64,000 bases of DNA from Melampsora larici-populina 98AG31 (lineage: Eukaryota; Basidiomycota; Pucciniomycetes; Pucciniales; Melampsoraceae): NCBI RefSeq assembly GCF_000204055.1, contig NW_006768816.1, positions 179,998 through 243,997 on the forward strand, in the 5' to 3' direction. Both the position numbers and the translations under genes were made by a program. Below, in pieces: positions 1 to 11,422 of the stretch (position 1 is its first letter; each line of letters begins with the position of its first letter). Below the pieces are notes generated by a model. That model had not been told where the DNA came from. It saw nothing but the letters and a program-made list of their open reading frames with translations, and did not search any database.

Positions 1-453
1 GAACGAAAAAGGAGGATGAAGGTCAACAATGACCACTTTTATCAGATTGTTCAACAAGAAAGTGTGTAGATACAATCTGATATTGCGTGGATATTGTGAT
101 TCCCGAACACCAAACTGATCATGACGAGGTCAACAGATGTCTGTTGACCTCTTTTGGATTGCTGTTTGGTGATCTCTATATGCAATATGACACAATCTCG
201 ATGTGCCCCTTGAGATAGGGGCAAATTGAAATTTTGTTTTCAGGTCAGATAAAATCTGAAAACGATCCAAAACGGCCCTTATCTCCCAACTAAACAGTTG
301 GCTGAAGTTGATTGGAAAAGTTGGGATCATTGTCCAGTGGTGGTCTGATTGATTCATCAGGCTTTCATTTTTGTTTTATAATTTTATTATCACTGTGGCG
401 GGTTTTTGTATAAATTTCACACAGATTTATTATAACAATGGTTTAGGTAGAGT
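1..453. other. Intergenic stretch, no gene recognised
   Basis: No convincing coding region was found here. A 75-codon open frame on the minus strand (130-357) has no recognisable motif and no intron signals around it. The stretch is the left flank of the copia insertion that starts at 459. Confidence 0.5.
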
Positions 454-458
454 GTTAT

Positions 459-1259
459 TGTGAGATTTCAAGATGAAGACTGTGACGACCTTTTGACAAA
501 AGGTAAAGACAATAGCTCAGTCGCGTGTTGACGAGACACCGCTGAGATGATAGAAGACTACGGAGCTCTAAGCTCACTGACCTTTTGACGAAAGGTAAAG
601 ACAATAGCTCAGTCGCGTGTTGACGAGACACCGCTGAGATGATAGAAGACTACGGAGCTCTAAGCTCACTGACCTGAAGACAGAGGGTGATGGTAAAGAA
701 ATAAAACTTTAGATATCTTGTTCCGATAATTTAAGATATGAGGAACCGGAAAAACAACACAGGAAGAAAGTAGAAAAACATAACACTAACAGACCTTTTG
801 ACGAAAGGTAAAGACAATAGCTCAGTCGCGTGTTGACGAGACACCGCTGAGATGATAGAAGACTACGGAGCTCTAAGCTCACTGACCTGAAGACAGAGGG
901 TGATGGTAAAGAAATAAAACTAACAAGACGTCAAGTGAAACATAACCAACAAGATAACAGTTAGTAAACAAAAGTAATGAATGAGAAAAATAAAGACACT
1001 ATACCTTTAGATATCTTGTTCCGATAATTTAAGATATGAGGAACAAGATTTCTAAAGGGGAACAAAGAGAGCGCTACATATAAGAAAATTAGAAATGAAC
1101 AAAAAGAAACCCCTGAATAACAATCTGCAACTAATTTTCATCACCTCCCTGCGTCTTCTAGTTCAATCTTCATATTTGACACTTCTTCTTGCAATGTTTA
1201 TGTTTTTCTAAATAAGGCAACTGGTGATTGTCTTGACCGACAACTATTAACCTCCAACA
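459..1259 (-). repeat. 3' LTR of the copia element
   Basis: This is an 801-base LTR, begun by TG and ended by CA. Inside it a block of about 92 bases starting GACCTTTTGAC occurs in tandem at 487 and 579, and again at 792 after a spacer. A second internal motif, TTAGATATCTTGTTCCGATA, occurs near 706 and 1008. The copy at 5874-6674 has the same architecture. Confidence 0.95.
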
Positions 1260-1270
1260 CACCCCCTCAA
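1260..1270 (-). other. Polypurine tract of the copia element
   Basis: Read on the minus strand, the bases directly before the 3' LTR are TTGAGGGGGTG. A short purine-rich run touching the LTR is the expected primer for plus-strand DNA synthesis. Confidence 0.75.
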
Positions 1271-1281
1271 GACAATGCCAG

Positions 1282-2622
1282 TTACATTTTGATCCCTAAC
1301 TTGCTCCTTAACCTGATAAACTGTTGTTTTCCCAAAGCTTTTGTAAGTAAATCAGCTACCATTTCACTCGTAGGACAATGTTCAAGAATAAGATCACCAT
1401 TCTTGACAATTTCTCTAATCCAATGATACTGTATCTCAATGTGTTTAGTTCTACCATGAAAAATCGATTTGTTTGTCAAATGAATTGCACCTTGATTATC
1501 ACTTTGAAGAACAGTCGGATTCAAATCTTTACACCCAAACAATTCCATCATTCTCCGTAACCACAGCAATTCTTGACCTGCTTCAGTAATCGCACGATAC
1601 TCAGCTTCTGTCGAGGATAAAGCAACTGTAGGTTGTAGCCTGCTTTTCCAAGACAACGCACCCCCTGCTAAGATAAAGATGTATCCCGTAGTTGATCTTC
1701 TTGTATTTTGATCACCAGCCCAATCAGCATCACAGTAAGAGTTTGGATATGAAAAACTTCTTTGACCAGACACAGTTAAGTTATCTTCACCGGAGTACAC
1801 TATCCCAAGATGCATCGTTCCTTTTAAATATCGAAAAACTTGAAGTGCAGCATTCCAGTGTTGTAAACCTGGCCGATCCAAATGCTGAGACAAGACACCA
1901 ACTGAGTGCGCAAGATCCGGTCGGGTACACTGGGAAAGATACATGAGAGATCCAACTGCACTGCGATAGTTATGACCAAGAAGTGAGAAATCCTTGCATT
2001 CTTCATCAGTAGCTCGATACAACTTCAAATTTGGTGTGAGTGGTGTGGATGCTGATTTTGATTCAAGCATATCAAACCTTTTGAGGACAGTAATAGCAAA
2101 TTTAGTTTGAGTTAGGGTATAAATGTTAGGTGATCTTCGGTTTATTTCGATCCCAACAATGGTTTGGGCCAGTCCTAAATCTTCCATTTCCCATATTGAT
2201 GAAATTTCGGCTTTGAAAGTGATAGAGTCGTTTCCAGTTATGGCCATGTCATCGACATGAACGTACACTGCTGTAAACAACTGTTCTTCTTCGTTTGATC
2301 TGATGTAAATGCAAGGATCAATAGTGCATTGTTCAAAGCAGAGAGCAATAAGACTTTGAGTGACATCATCTTGCCAGATCTTCGGTGATTGTTTAAGGCC
2401 GTATAATGATCTATTCAACTTGAGTACTTTATCTTCTTGACCAACTACAACATAACCTTCAGGTTGTTCCATATATATTTCTTCTTCTAAAATGCCATTT
2501 AAGAAAGCAGTCACCGCATCCATTTGATGGACTTCCCAGCCGTGAATAGCTGCCATAGCCAGGAGTAGTCGAAGGGATGTAGGTTTACCCGGTAGGAGCA
2601 AATGTTTCACCGTAGTCTTCAC
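1282..2622 (-). pseudogene. Copia reverse transcriptase and RNase H, frame-broken
   Basis: This is the C-terminal half of the copia polyprotein. Visible are the RT motifs MDAVTAFLNG near residue 35, YVHVDDMAITG near residue 120 (the VDD catalytic pair), and the RNase H signature YCDADWAGD near residue 297, followed by SSTEAEYRA and a conserved SDNQGAI. The frame ends normally with LRSKLGIKM and a stop 22 bases from the LTR. The first codon is GTG, not a true start. The region 2585-2710 encodes the expected upstream RT motifs (a WVF/R-K block and KARFVALG) but in other frames, so about three small indels separate this frame from the gag-integrase frame. Expected activity is reverse transcription of element RNA in cytoplasmic particles; this copy is probably inactive. 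Confidence 0.93.
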
Positions 2623-2678
2623 CTTCGACTTGAGTATTGCCTAAAGCCACAAATCGAGCCTTGTACTTAATCGAACCA

Positions 2679-5600
2679 TCAGGATTGTCTTCTTTCGAAA
2701 TATCCACATTCCAGGAATGGCTGGTTTGTGAGTTGGTCTTTAACTAGTGTCCAAACTTCTTTCTTCAGAAGGGAAGACATGTCCTTGTCGCAAGCAGCCT
2801 TCCAGCTGGGGGAGTCACCCGCCAACATGGGCTTCTTGAACGACTTTGGATCGGGTTGTGAGACTAGTACAGCATTAAAGCATTGAGGTAAACCGTCAAA
2901 AAGTACTTGAGTACAGAAATCTTCATCTTCGAATTCCGAATAATTACACATTCCTTTGTAATTAACTTGAGTTTGATTTCTTGTTGATTTTCGCATTGTC
3001 AAATTTTCAAACTTATTCTTTGAAGCAACTTTTGGAATAGGTTCATGTTCAGGAATTTTGTCTTCAAGTTCCGACGATGAAGGTCCAGTATTCAACCGAT
3101 CAGCGTCAGGATTTCTGTAGTCATCAGAATCCTTTGCTTTATCAGCTAATTCGCACACTTCGATCATTTCGTCTTCATCATCGGAGTAAAGCATTTTTAC
3201 TAAACTTTGAGAAGTGGCTTGATGTGATTTTAATTTGAGAAAGGGAAAAACATCCTCATTAAACGTGACATGATGTGAAGTATGTATTTTGTTGTCTTCA
3301 AGGTCATAGATCAAATAATTGAAATTATCTTGTTCAAATCCGATCAGTACTCCTTCAGAGCTAACAGGAGAGTACTTCGATTCTCGAAGTTCTTTTCGAA
3401 TGAGCCGAAAAGCTTGACAACCGAGTGTTCTTATGTGTGAGATGGTAGGTTTTCGAAAATGCCAAACTTCGAAAGGAGTTCTGAAGTCGTTCAGAGCTTT
3501 GGTGACTGTTCGATTTGTTAGAAAAACTGCAGCACGACAAGACAGGAACCAGAATTTTTGAGGTAAACCCGACTGTAACATCAAACATCTGGCTTTTGTG
3601 TTGACAATACGCATTCCTCTTTCAGAAACACCGTTTTCTTCAGGAGCATAACCAGACGTTAGATGCAGTTCAATTCCAAGCTCAATGAGATAAGGTCCGA
3701 GTAGATTGTTCACAAATTCTGAACCCCTGTCCAGGGTAAACTGTTTAAGCTTACAACCAGTTTGACGCTCACTAACCGCAATGTATGATTTGAAGGTTTC
3801 AAAAACTTCTTCTTTAGTTTTGCTGGTCAATCCATAGATGTGTCTGTAGCATGAGTAATTGTCACAAAATAGGATAAAATAATTTTCATTGTTGAAACCA
3901 TTAACTCTATAAATTCCACTTAAGTCTACATGTACATTTTCGAGGAATTTAATAGCACGAGGACGAGTATGATTAAAGGGAAGTTTGGTGTTTTTAGAGA
4001 GACTACAGATTTCACACGACTCAAAGTTATCCTCCAAGACATCAATCCCATCTACACTTTCGTGATTTTTCATAGTCCTTAAGTATTGATCGCTTAAATG
4101 ACCTAGACGACGGTGAACAATTGATGAGTTAATTGAACTTGAAGATTGATCTCTGTGAACTGATGAGCTTACAGGAGTGATTTTGACATTCATAAGACCA
4201 TTCTGTAAGATAACACCATTAAACAAAGCTAGTCCATCTTTAACTAAAGCAAAACAGGTCGGTTCTGAATCATTGTACACTTCTCTAACCCCTTTTCTCT
4301 TGAGAGTTCCTCCTGATATTAAATTCTTCCTCAATTCAGGAACGTAGAGACATTCGGTGAGTTCAAAAACAGAGTTATCGCCAGCCTTCAATTGAATCTT
4401 TCCAATACTATCAACCGCTAACGATACATCACCCCCAGCAAGTTTCAATCTTCGATTTTTATCTTCAACTGGCTTAAGACTGTCCTTCACGAATAGTGAT
4501 TTATCATTAAACATGTGGTGCGTTGCTCCCGTGTCATGAAGTGCCCAGATGATGTCAGAGTTGATGGATTCTAAGGAGTTTGCTTCAGGTTCGGAAGTGA
4601 TGAGTTCAAAACTCGTGTGATTAGTTTCTTCAGGTGAACTAGTGATCGAGTCAAATTCGGCATTCAACGACAGCATTTGAATTGAGTCTGCAACAGAGTT
4701 AGCAGAAGGAGTATCAACTCTTTGCATTCCTCTCACTTGACTTGAGTTGGAATTTGATGGACGTGTTGAAAACTGTCTTCCTCGATGATTCCAACTACCT
4801 CGAGCACGGCGCCGAGCAAGAAAATCGTCGCGTTCTCTGAAGTTTTGAGGTTTCGACCAGCACTTGTCTGGAGGATGAGGACCATGACAGACCGTTTCTG
4901 TACACATTACTCTCGTTGATCGAACGGCAGAATTGGCAGATATGAAAGGAGTTGATTCAATGTGATTTACTTCTCTGGTGGCTTCAGTTGTAAACGAGTT
5001 TTGTCTGGTGTCGTAATCACGAAGGTACTTGATGACATCTTTTCGAGTAAGAGGAGAAACCGTTGCATGAATGAATTCGACGATTGAAGGCGGTAAGGTA
5101 GTGATTGCGTCAATAAGTCTAATAGCTGATTGAGTATCATCCATCTTTCCTCCATATCTAGTAAACTCGATAAATAAACTTTCAAATTTATCAAGGAAGG
5201 TTGAAATAGTATCACTTCTGTGTATGGAAACAGTACTTAGAGTTTTTGAGATAGAAGCTAAACGTTGAGAATTGATGAGAAAATGACGTTCTTTCAGAAA
5301 ACTCCAGAGAGAGAAAGGATCATAGACCAGACTTAGAGAATCTTCAGGGTCAGTAAGGTGATTTACAGCTTGAGTATTGTTACTCTTGTCTAGATGATTT
5401 AAGATATAATTGACTAGAATCTTTTTGGTTTTCAAAATCTGAGCTGCCGATAAATCAGGATCTTTGTAATCTTTAGTTAATATATAATGATGAAGCTCCA
5501 GATTGTCCAAATTGCCAAAAACAACTCGACTCCACGACGCGTAGTTACCATCCTCAAGATTGTCCGTTATTTTGAACTTGAACAGAGCAGTAGTTAGTTG

Positions 5601-5828
5601 TTGTCCGTATTTTTGGATAGCGTTTCCAAAAAGCGAAACAACACCTTCATCTGGTGTAGACATAATGACTTCGGATGGTACACGTTCGAGAGGATTGACA
5701 GAATCAGGTAAAGTTGAGGAATCGAAGAACTCTTGATTGACGGTTCTATCTGAAGATGAAGCTTCAGACTCGTTGTAGGTATTGGTAGAATCGGCTGGAC
5801 TGGGAGGATCGAATGGATTTGTTGACAT
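2679..5828 (-). CDS. Copia Gag-protease-integrase polyprotein (truncated by frameshift)
   Basis: The ATG at 5828 opens a 1049-codon frame 45 bases inside the 5' LTR. Residues of about 70-300 resemble copia Gag. A zinc-knuckle-like cluster (CTETVCHGPHPPDKCW) lies near residue 310. The aspartic protease motif HDTGATHHMF is near residue 432. A GAG-pre-integrase HHCC motif (H-x-LGH, then C-x2-C) is near residues 570-610. The integrase core follows, with VHVDLSG, TLDRGSEFVNN and the catalytic glutamate in PEENGVSERG. The frame stops soon after the RT entry motif VWTLVKDQ, in the zone of clustered indels, so the RT is lost from the polyprotein. An intact element would have a single gag-pol frame here. 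Confidence 0.94.
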   Translation of the reverse strand: MSTNPFDPPSPADSTNTYNESEASSSDRTVNQEFFDSSTLPDSVNPLERVPSEVIMSTPDEGVVSLFGNAIQKYGQQLTTALFKFKITDNLEDGNYASWSRVVFGNLDNLELHHYILTKDYKDPDLSAAQILKTKKILVNYILNHLDKSNNTQAVNHLTDPEDSLSLVYDPFSLWSFLKERHFLINSQRLASISKTLSTVSIHRSDTISTFLDKFESLFIEFTRYGGKMDDTQSAIRLIDAITTLPPSIVEFIHATVSPLTRKDVIKYLRDYDTRQNSFTTEATREVNHIESTPFISANSAVRSTRVMCTETVCHGPHPPDKCWSKPQNFRERDDFLARRRARGSWNHRGRQFSTRPSNSNSSQVRGMQRVDTPSANSVADSIQMLSLNAEFDSITSSPEETNHTSFELITSEPEANSLESINSDIIWALHDTGATHHMFNDKSLFVKDSLKPVEDKNRRLKLAGGDVSLAVDSIGKIQLKAGDNSVFELTECLYVPELRKNLISGGTLKRKGVREVYNDSEPTCFALVKDGLALFNGVILQNGLMNVKITPVSSSVHRDQSSSSINSSIVHRRLGHLSDQYLRTMKNHESVDGIDVLEDNFESCEICSLSKNTKLPFNHTRPRAIKFLENVHVDLSGIYRVNGFNNENYFILFCDNYSCYRHIYGLTSKTKEEVFETFKSYIAVSERQTGCKLKQFTLDRGSEFVNNLLGPYLIELGIELHLTSGYAPEENGVSERGMRIVNTKARCLMLQSGLPQKFWFLSCRAAVFLTNRTVTKALNDFRTPFEVWHFRKPTISHIRTLGCQAFRLIRKELRESKYSPVSSEGVLIGFEQDNFNYLIYDLEDNKIHTSHHVTFNEDVFPFLKLKSHQATSQSLVKMLYSDDEDEMIEVCELADKAKDSDDYRNPDADRLNTGPSSSELEDKIPEHEPIPKVASKNKFENLTMRKSTRNQTQVNYKGMCNYSEFEDEDFCTQVLFDGLPQCFNAVLVSQPDPKSFKKPMLAGDSPSWKAACDKDMSSLLKKEVWTLVKDQLTNQPFLECGYFERRQS

Positions 5829-5860
5829 AAACTAGACTGAGTTAGATTGAGCTGATCGAA

Positions 5861-5873
5861 GCTCTCGCTACCA
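5861..5873 (-). other. tRNA primer binding site of the copia element
   Basis: Read on the minus strand the bases next to the 5' LTR are TGGTAGCGAGAGC. The first eight match the yeast Ty1 primer site, which pairs with the 3' end of initiator tRNA-Met. The identity of the priming tRNA in this fungus is inferred. Confidence 0.75.
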
Positions 5874-6674
5874 TGTGAGATTTCAAGATGAAGACTGTGA
5901 CGACCTTTTGACGAAAGGTAAAGACAATAGCTCAGTCGCGTGTTGACGAGACACCGCTGAGATGATAGAAGACTACGGAGCTCTAAGCTCACTGACCTTT
6001 TGACGAAAGGTAAAGACAATAGCTCAGTCGCGTGTTGACGAGACACCGCTGAGATGATAGAAGACTACGGAGCTCTAAGCTCACTGACCTGAAGACAGAG
6101 GGTGATGGTAAAGAAATAAAACTTTAGATATCTTGTTCCGATAATTTAAGATATGAGGAACCGGAAAAACAACACAGAAAGAAAGTAGAAAAACATAACA
6201 CTAACAGACCTTTTGACGAAAGGTAAAGACAATAGCTCAGTCGCGTGTTGACGAGACACCGCTGAGATGATAGAAGACTACGGAGCTCTAAGCTCACTGA
6301 CCTGAAGACAGAGGGTGATGGTAAAGAAATAAAACTAACAAGACGTCAAGTGAAACATAACCAACAAGATAACAGTTAGTAAACAAAAGTAATGAATGAG
6401 AAAAATAAAGACACTATACCTTTAGATATCTTGTTCCGATAATTTAAGATATGAGGAACAAGATTTCTAAAGGGGAACAAAGAGAGCGCTACATATAAGA
6501 AAATTAGAAATGAACAAAAAGAAACCCCTGAATAACAATCTGCAACTAATTTTCATCACCTCCCTGCGTCTTCTAGTTCAATCTTCATATTTGACACTTC
6601 TTCTTGCAATGTTTATGTTTTTCTAAATAAGGCAACTGGTGATTGTCTTGACCGACAACTATTAACCTCCAACA
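5874..6674 (-). repeat. 5' LTR of the copia element
   Basis: This 801-base repeat is almost identical to 459-1259 and carries the same internal 92-base units. It should hold the promoter for the minus-strand element transcript. The 5-base duplication GTTAT follows it at 6675-6679. Confidence 0.95.
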
Positions 6675-6679
6675 GTTAT

Positions 6680-7380
6680 ATCAGTAAAACGAATGTAAAA
6701 GAACAAACTTCCTGGCTAAATTGTTTTTGTCATTTGAGAAAACAACCCGTAGATATCTCTAGGACAGCCTAGGAGATATCCAAGATCTTGATATCTAAAA
6801 CTGATCCAAAGCTTTACCGGTGCTCAGCAGCCTAGATGCCCAGTGGACAGTGCAAGAGAATCACTTCATGAGGATCAGTGCTGCAATTTCCTCCATGAAA
6901 AGCCTTGATAGATGTCACTTTAAAAGTGCAAACTTGCTTCATTGCAAGAAACACTAAATAAACACGTCCAGTGAGAGGAGACCACTAAAACTTAGAAAGA
7001 CTGTAGCCAAATAGTTGGAGCAAGAGAAAGATTTGTCCATTGATACGCTCGGATTTTATAGTTCACAAATGTTGATAGACTTTGCAGTCTAATCTTATAC
7101 ATCTATATATATATATATATATTGGGGTGGCCCAATGGGCCCTGCTCAGGCATCTCCCCTCTGGAGTCTGAGGGACGCGTCTCTGTGTGGTGTCCAAGGA
7201 TGTCCGTCCCTCACCAAGAATAATTGGACATCCCACAGACATCTGAGTGTCCTTGTGGTGTAAGACATCACGTGCATATGGTGGCTGTGGAGCGCCAAAT
7301 GAGTCAAACCCCCAAAGTGCAAAAAATCAACCTGAAACTTGCCCTCAAAGCCCTGTCTAGTTTATCCCAAGTCTGACCAG
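6680..7380. other. Intergenic stretch with a short TA microsatellite
   Basis: No gene is recognisable. A run of about ten TA units lies at 7104-7122. A motif of about 25 bases, GTGGCTGTGGAGCGCCAAAT followed by GAGTC, occurs near 7281 and again inverted near 20896, so at least part of this stretch is repeat-derived. Confidence 0.5.
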
Positions 7381-7429
7381 AATCACTGTGCCCATTGTCA
7401 CTCCCTGTCTGCTGAGTGTTGATTCCACC

Positions 7430-8125
7430 AAGTGGTTCTTCATATCACACTGCAAAGATTAATCAACTTCCCCAAGTGGGCAGGAAAAAATGATTGGGAG
7501 TATCATTTGTCATAAAATGATCTATCACTCCACACCAGATCCATACACCCACACTACATATGTGTAGCAGGCTCAGTGAATTGGTGGTTATCTTGTACAT
7601 ACAGTTCTGCTCAGTTATCTGCTCATCAGGATGAGTTATTCATATGTAATACATGCTGTAGCTTTTTTCAGATTGACAAAGGCATTCAAAAGATAGACTA
7701 CATACACTGACCCAACGTTTTGGTGTAATCTCATCAACTCAACTGCATGTAATACCCTTTCTGTTACTAAGAAATAGCTTCAAAAATATTGCCTGAGCAG
7801 CAACAGAATTATATATAGTGAATTCTTGGGACAATTTTTTCCAAGTCAAAAAAGTTACATGTGGTATAAAATGTGATTTATATATTCTGATGGGCATAAA
7901 ACTGAGCAGACCTGTATGTACATGATGGAAAACTATTTAATTAGCGTACTGCACATATGTAGTGTGGGTGTTGAGGCTCAGGTGAGCGGTATTGGATCTT
8001 TTTATGACAAACTGTACTATTAATCGTTTTCCTCTTCCAATGTGGGGAAGTTGAATGATGTTCACAGTGTCAGCAACAGAGTGATCCTTGTGTGGAGTTG
8101 TTATAAAAAGCATTGGACTCACAAT
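7430..8125. repeat. Foldback repeat split by a Tc1-type MITE
   Basis: The arms around 7430-7600 and 7916-8125 are diverged inverted copies. Both contain a CAACTTCCCCA block, a TTTGTCATAAAA block and ACACCCACACTACATATGTG, in opposite orientation. The centre of the palindrome reads CTTGTACA-TA-TGTACATG, and a smaller element is inserted at that central TA. The outer limits are not sharp. Short coding-like stretches are visible in both arms (QLPQVGRKK and QLPHIGRGK), so it may derive from two head-to-head gene fragments. Confidence 0.6.
7602..7914. mobile_element. Tc1/mariner-type MITE, 313 bases
   Basis: Terminal inverted repeats start CAGTTCTGCTCAGTTATCTG on the left and, read inward from the right, CAGGTCTGCTCAGTTTTATG; both continue to a CCCATCAG or CTCATCAG block. 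TA lies outside both ends (7600-7601 and 7915-7916), as expected for Tc1/mariner target duplication. There is no coding sequence, so it would depend on a transposase supplied elsewhere. Confidence 0.75.
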
Positions 8126-8699
8126 GCACTAAGATTCTTCTTCCGAGCAATTTCTGTTGAAGAACAAGTTGCATTTTCTCTCAGTGTTTGCTGTAGAAAA
8201 GCAAGCTGCACCAATTGCTTAAAAAATAATCATCATATATAATGATCAATGTATCACGGTTTCAAGGTAACATCACAGGGAGATCACAAGTATATATTTG
8301 AAAAATCTGTCTGATAAATATCAACATTACTCATGAGAATACTTTCAAAGATCATCATCTTGAACAACTGCATTCTTTTTACAAGGTTTAGTTTTTTAAA
8401 AACATCACCCACTGGGTGAATGATGCTCTGAGATTGAGGACCAATACTATATACAGCAGCTCCAAGAATCATTGGTCATTTTTGAATTTTTCCTGTACTA
8501 CGGACAAAAGTCAAAAAGTCCAAAACCATGGTCAAAATTTGGACGAAAAACCTTATTTGGACAGCTGTTCACATCTCTGTGAGTAACCCATGACGCTATC
8601 TCACCAATCTCCAACCGTTTGATATTGCTCTCAACTCAATCAATCTCACCTATTCTTGATCTCATATATTCTTTCACCCCTTTTACACCCTACTCACTC

Positions 8700-9060
8700 C
8701 AGCAATACCGCAAGAGCACCGCACCATGTTGCGGTTGCGGTGCGGTTGGGTAGCGCTTTTGGGCGTGCAATAGCAACGCAATATAGTGCGGTGCCAGCAC
8801 TCTGCAACCTGGGTTCAAAAAACCCGTTGCTCAGAAACCGGCACCACAATTGCGGTCGGTTTTTGACAGTTATTTAGGGCAAATCTTGCGAAATAGGGCA
8901 ATATTGCGCACTTTTCGCAATTTTTGCCCGACTGCTCCACAACAGCGGGGTAGAAAAAAACACCCCATTGCGGAGTGGTTGCGTAGCGTAATAATGCGCC
9001 GACTGCGCAACACAATGGAAATAGGTCAAAATTCATTGTGTTGCATAGCGCTTGAGGTGT
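8700..9060. repeat. GC-rich repeat of TGCGG/CCGCA units, possible hAT terminus
   Basis: The stretch is rich in GCGGTGCGG, TGCGTAGCG and TTGCGCA words in a far more AT-rich setting. In word content it resembles the ends of the hAT element at 13676-16055, but no target duplication or matching terminal repeat was found. Confidence 0.35.
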
Positions 9061-9346
9061 TGACTCCAGCCTGTTTCACTTGCTCAACTCTTACTCACTC
9101 CAGTCTGTTTCACTGGCTCAACTCTTCAACTCTAGGTCATTCCCGTCCTTCCAAAAAATATCACCACCAATTTAAAGCAGCATTTGATGTCAACACCAAT
9201 TCAAAACAGTCCATTTGAAAAGCACATGCGAAGGGAAGAACTTGCTTTGCCTGGATTTGAAGTGTCTTGCCAAGGTGGCCGTTTTGTCTCATATTCTTAA
9301 CATCTGCGAAGCTGATGACAGCTTCCTCACTTTTTAACAGAAACGG

Positions 9347-10981
9347 TGTAGAACTTATAACCCAACAAGGGTTATACAGAGCTGGAAGAGGATAATCCAC
9401 TAATAAAATGACTAGTAGAAGTTGTCTAAGGACTGCTCTTCTAAAACAACACAATCAGAAAGAGCTCTGTTGTATTGAGTACTGATAAGGCACCAGAGAA
9501 ATATATCTTCACACGTAATTTAACTTCAAAAACACACTTTGTATTACTATCAACACTGCTATAGTGTTATTCCCAATTGATAACTAAAAGAAATAAGCAA
9601 TATCTGATTTGATATTATTCCCAATAAGTCTTTATGACTATAAGACTAAAGTAAATTTCTCTTTATAATTGTAATAAAGGGCGTATTTAAGTGACCAGGT
9701 ACTATTAAAATAAGTTTATAATGATAAACAAAATAATAATGGCGTAAATGATAAAGAAAAAAGGGGAACAACAGTCCCAAAACCCTCTCAAAGTATATAT
9801 AACAATGTACTAGAACTTTTACAATGGTCAACAGCCTCAAAACCAATCAAATCCGCCCAAAATTCCCTAAAAACCCTATGATGACGCAATGTAATGATTT
9901 TGTTACTAATAAATGATGTAATTTTCACAGCTAAAAGTGATCAATGACGCAATAATATGATGTACAGCACTTCTTATGATGAATACAGGTGATTTTTTCC
10001 TTGTAAACTAGCTGAAAACCAATTTTTGAGATTACGAATTTTTTCAGATGTGCTCCAATTTTTGATTACTAAAGTGCATCTTGTAGCCCACGTGTTACTG
10101 ATCATTTCTGACACCTACATGACCTACTTCTGATGAGTGATGAGTAAGATATTGAGTTGTGAAGTTAAAGTTTTTAGTGTTACATGTGACTTGTGACTGT
10201 AAATTCGAGATTCACACCAATTCTTTATTTGCCTTATAACTTTTTCACTACTCCTCCATTACTAATGATTTAAAGTTTGTACATTATGTAATCCACTCTT
10301 CTGCGTTGAATGAGCCATCTACCAACCTATTCTGACGTCATTTGACATATGTAATTAGCTGAAAACCTCCATTTTCCACGAATTTCACCCATTTTCTTCA
10401 CTTTTCACAGCTACTACTCTCTTTTTCTTGCTTTTGTAATATGACATCATCATCTATAACCTTAAAAATCCCAAAAAATCCTCTTGGCAACCTTAAATTC
10501 CATCACTTCCACTATTACACAACCAAACTACACGTGTACCTCTTGTTTACCAACTTCGAAAAAGTGCCTTTTCCCTAATAACTTCTGTTTCTACTTATCA
10601 ACCTTGAAGATTAAAATTGTCATAGTATAATATAATGTTGTTCTTTCATATTCTAACCTCATAATACCCATAACTTTATTTCTACTAACCTAAAAACCAT
10701 TTTCCAACCTTTGTACCTATAATTTCGAATTTTTCTTATGTTTTTCTTTCTTTCTTTTTGTAATAAATTTGTAAGTAAACTATAATGATCTTAATATATA
10801 ATGTGAAAAAATAAATAAAAAATGATGTAATGTTGACCTAATGACCAATACATAAGCCTACAAGAGCTTCAATTGATCAAAACCCTCCATTTCGAATTTT
10901 CTTTCCTGCTGAATCCTGCTAATAAACTGGTAAACTGGTAATTGTGAATTTTTTAATTGATCCTATAAATTGATCACCACA
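9347..10981 (+). mobile_element. Solo LTR, family A copy 1
   Basis: A repeat of 1635 bases begins TGTAGAACTTATAACCC and ends ATTGATCACCACA. The 4-base ACGG flanks both ends (9343-9346 and 10982-10985). The same sequence occurs inverted at 37898-39422 and in diverged form at 51906-53670. It begins with TG and ends with CA, has no coding content and no second copy with an internal region, so a solo LTR left by LTR-LTR recombination fits best. A non-autonomous element of another class remains possible. Confidence 0.75.
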
Positions 10982-10985
10982 ACGG

Positions 10986-11414
10986 AAACGACTACGCACC
11001 CTTTTTTGAATTCCAATAGGTCTCGGCAATTGAAAAATCAAAGACGCACAAACCATACAGGTGCCAAAGAATTCAACCAAAGACCTCCTAAGGTCTTCTT
11101 CCAACCTGTCACCTTATCATCCAAAGCAACGTGAGGAAACAGACTGATGTTGATTCAGGAATCAGAGAATTCTTTCAAGGACCTTCAAATCAAACCTTCA
11201 GAAAGAAACGTACGCACCAACAATCAACTCAATCTGGCTCCAAAGAGTTCACTCAAACATGTACCTTCCAGGCCACGCCAAGCTAATTAAGCCTTTTGAC
11301 CTCCCACCTTCAATACAAAGGACACGGACTCTAGAAACACACTCTTCACAAGAAACAGAATTTAACGGACGTGGTTCAAAAACTCAGAGGGCTCCCCAAT
11401 ATTTCAGGGACGTA
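10986..11414. other. Intergenic stretch, no gene recognised
   Basis: No coding signal stands out. It is the upstream region of the gene that starts at 11851 and precedes a MITE at 11423. Confidence 0.45.
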
Positions 11415-11422
11415 CCTTCAAG

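Larger units (their letters stand above)
459..6674 (-). mobile_element. Ty1/copia LTR retrotransposon, full-length but defective
   Basis: The element is delimited by two 801-base direct repeats (459-1259 and 5874-6674), each starting TGTGAGATTTC and ending CCTCCAACA, with the 5-base target duplication GTTAT on both sides (454-458 and 6675-6679). It reads on the minus strand. The order gag, protease, integrase, RT, RNase H is the Ty1/copia order, with the integrase before the RT. A primer binding site lies next to the 5' LTR and a polypurine tract next to the 3' LTR. I see only about two differences between the LTRs by eye (near 494 and 761), so the insertion is recent. The RT reading frame is nevertheless broken near 2590-2710, so this copy could move only with helper proteins. 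Confidence 0.96.

Noticed and set aside
5594..6046. 150-codon minus-strand frame across the LTR boundary
   Set aside because: It is in another frame over the gag start and the LTR 92-base repeats; repeated peptide reflects DNA repeats.
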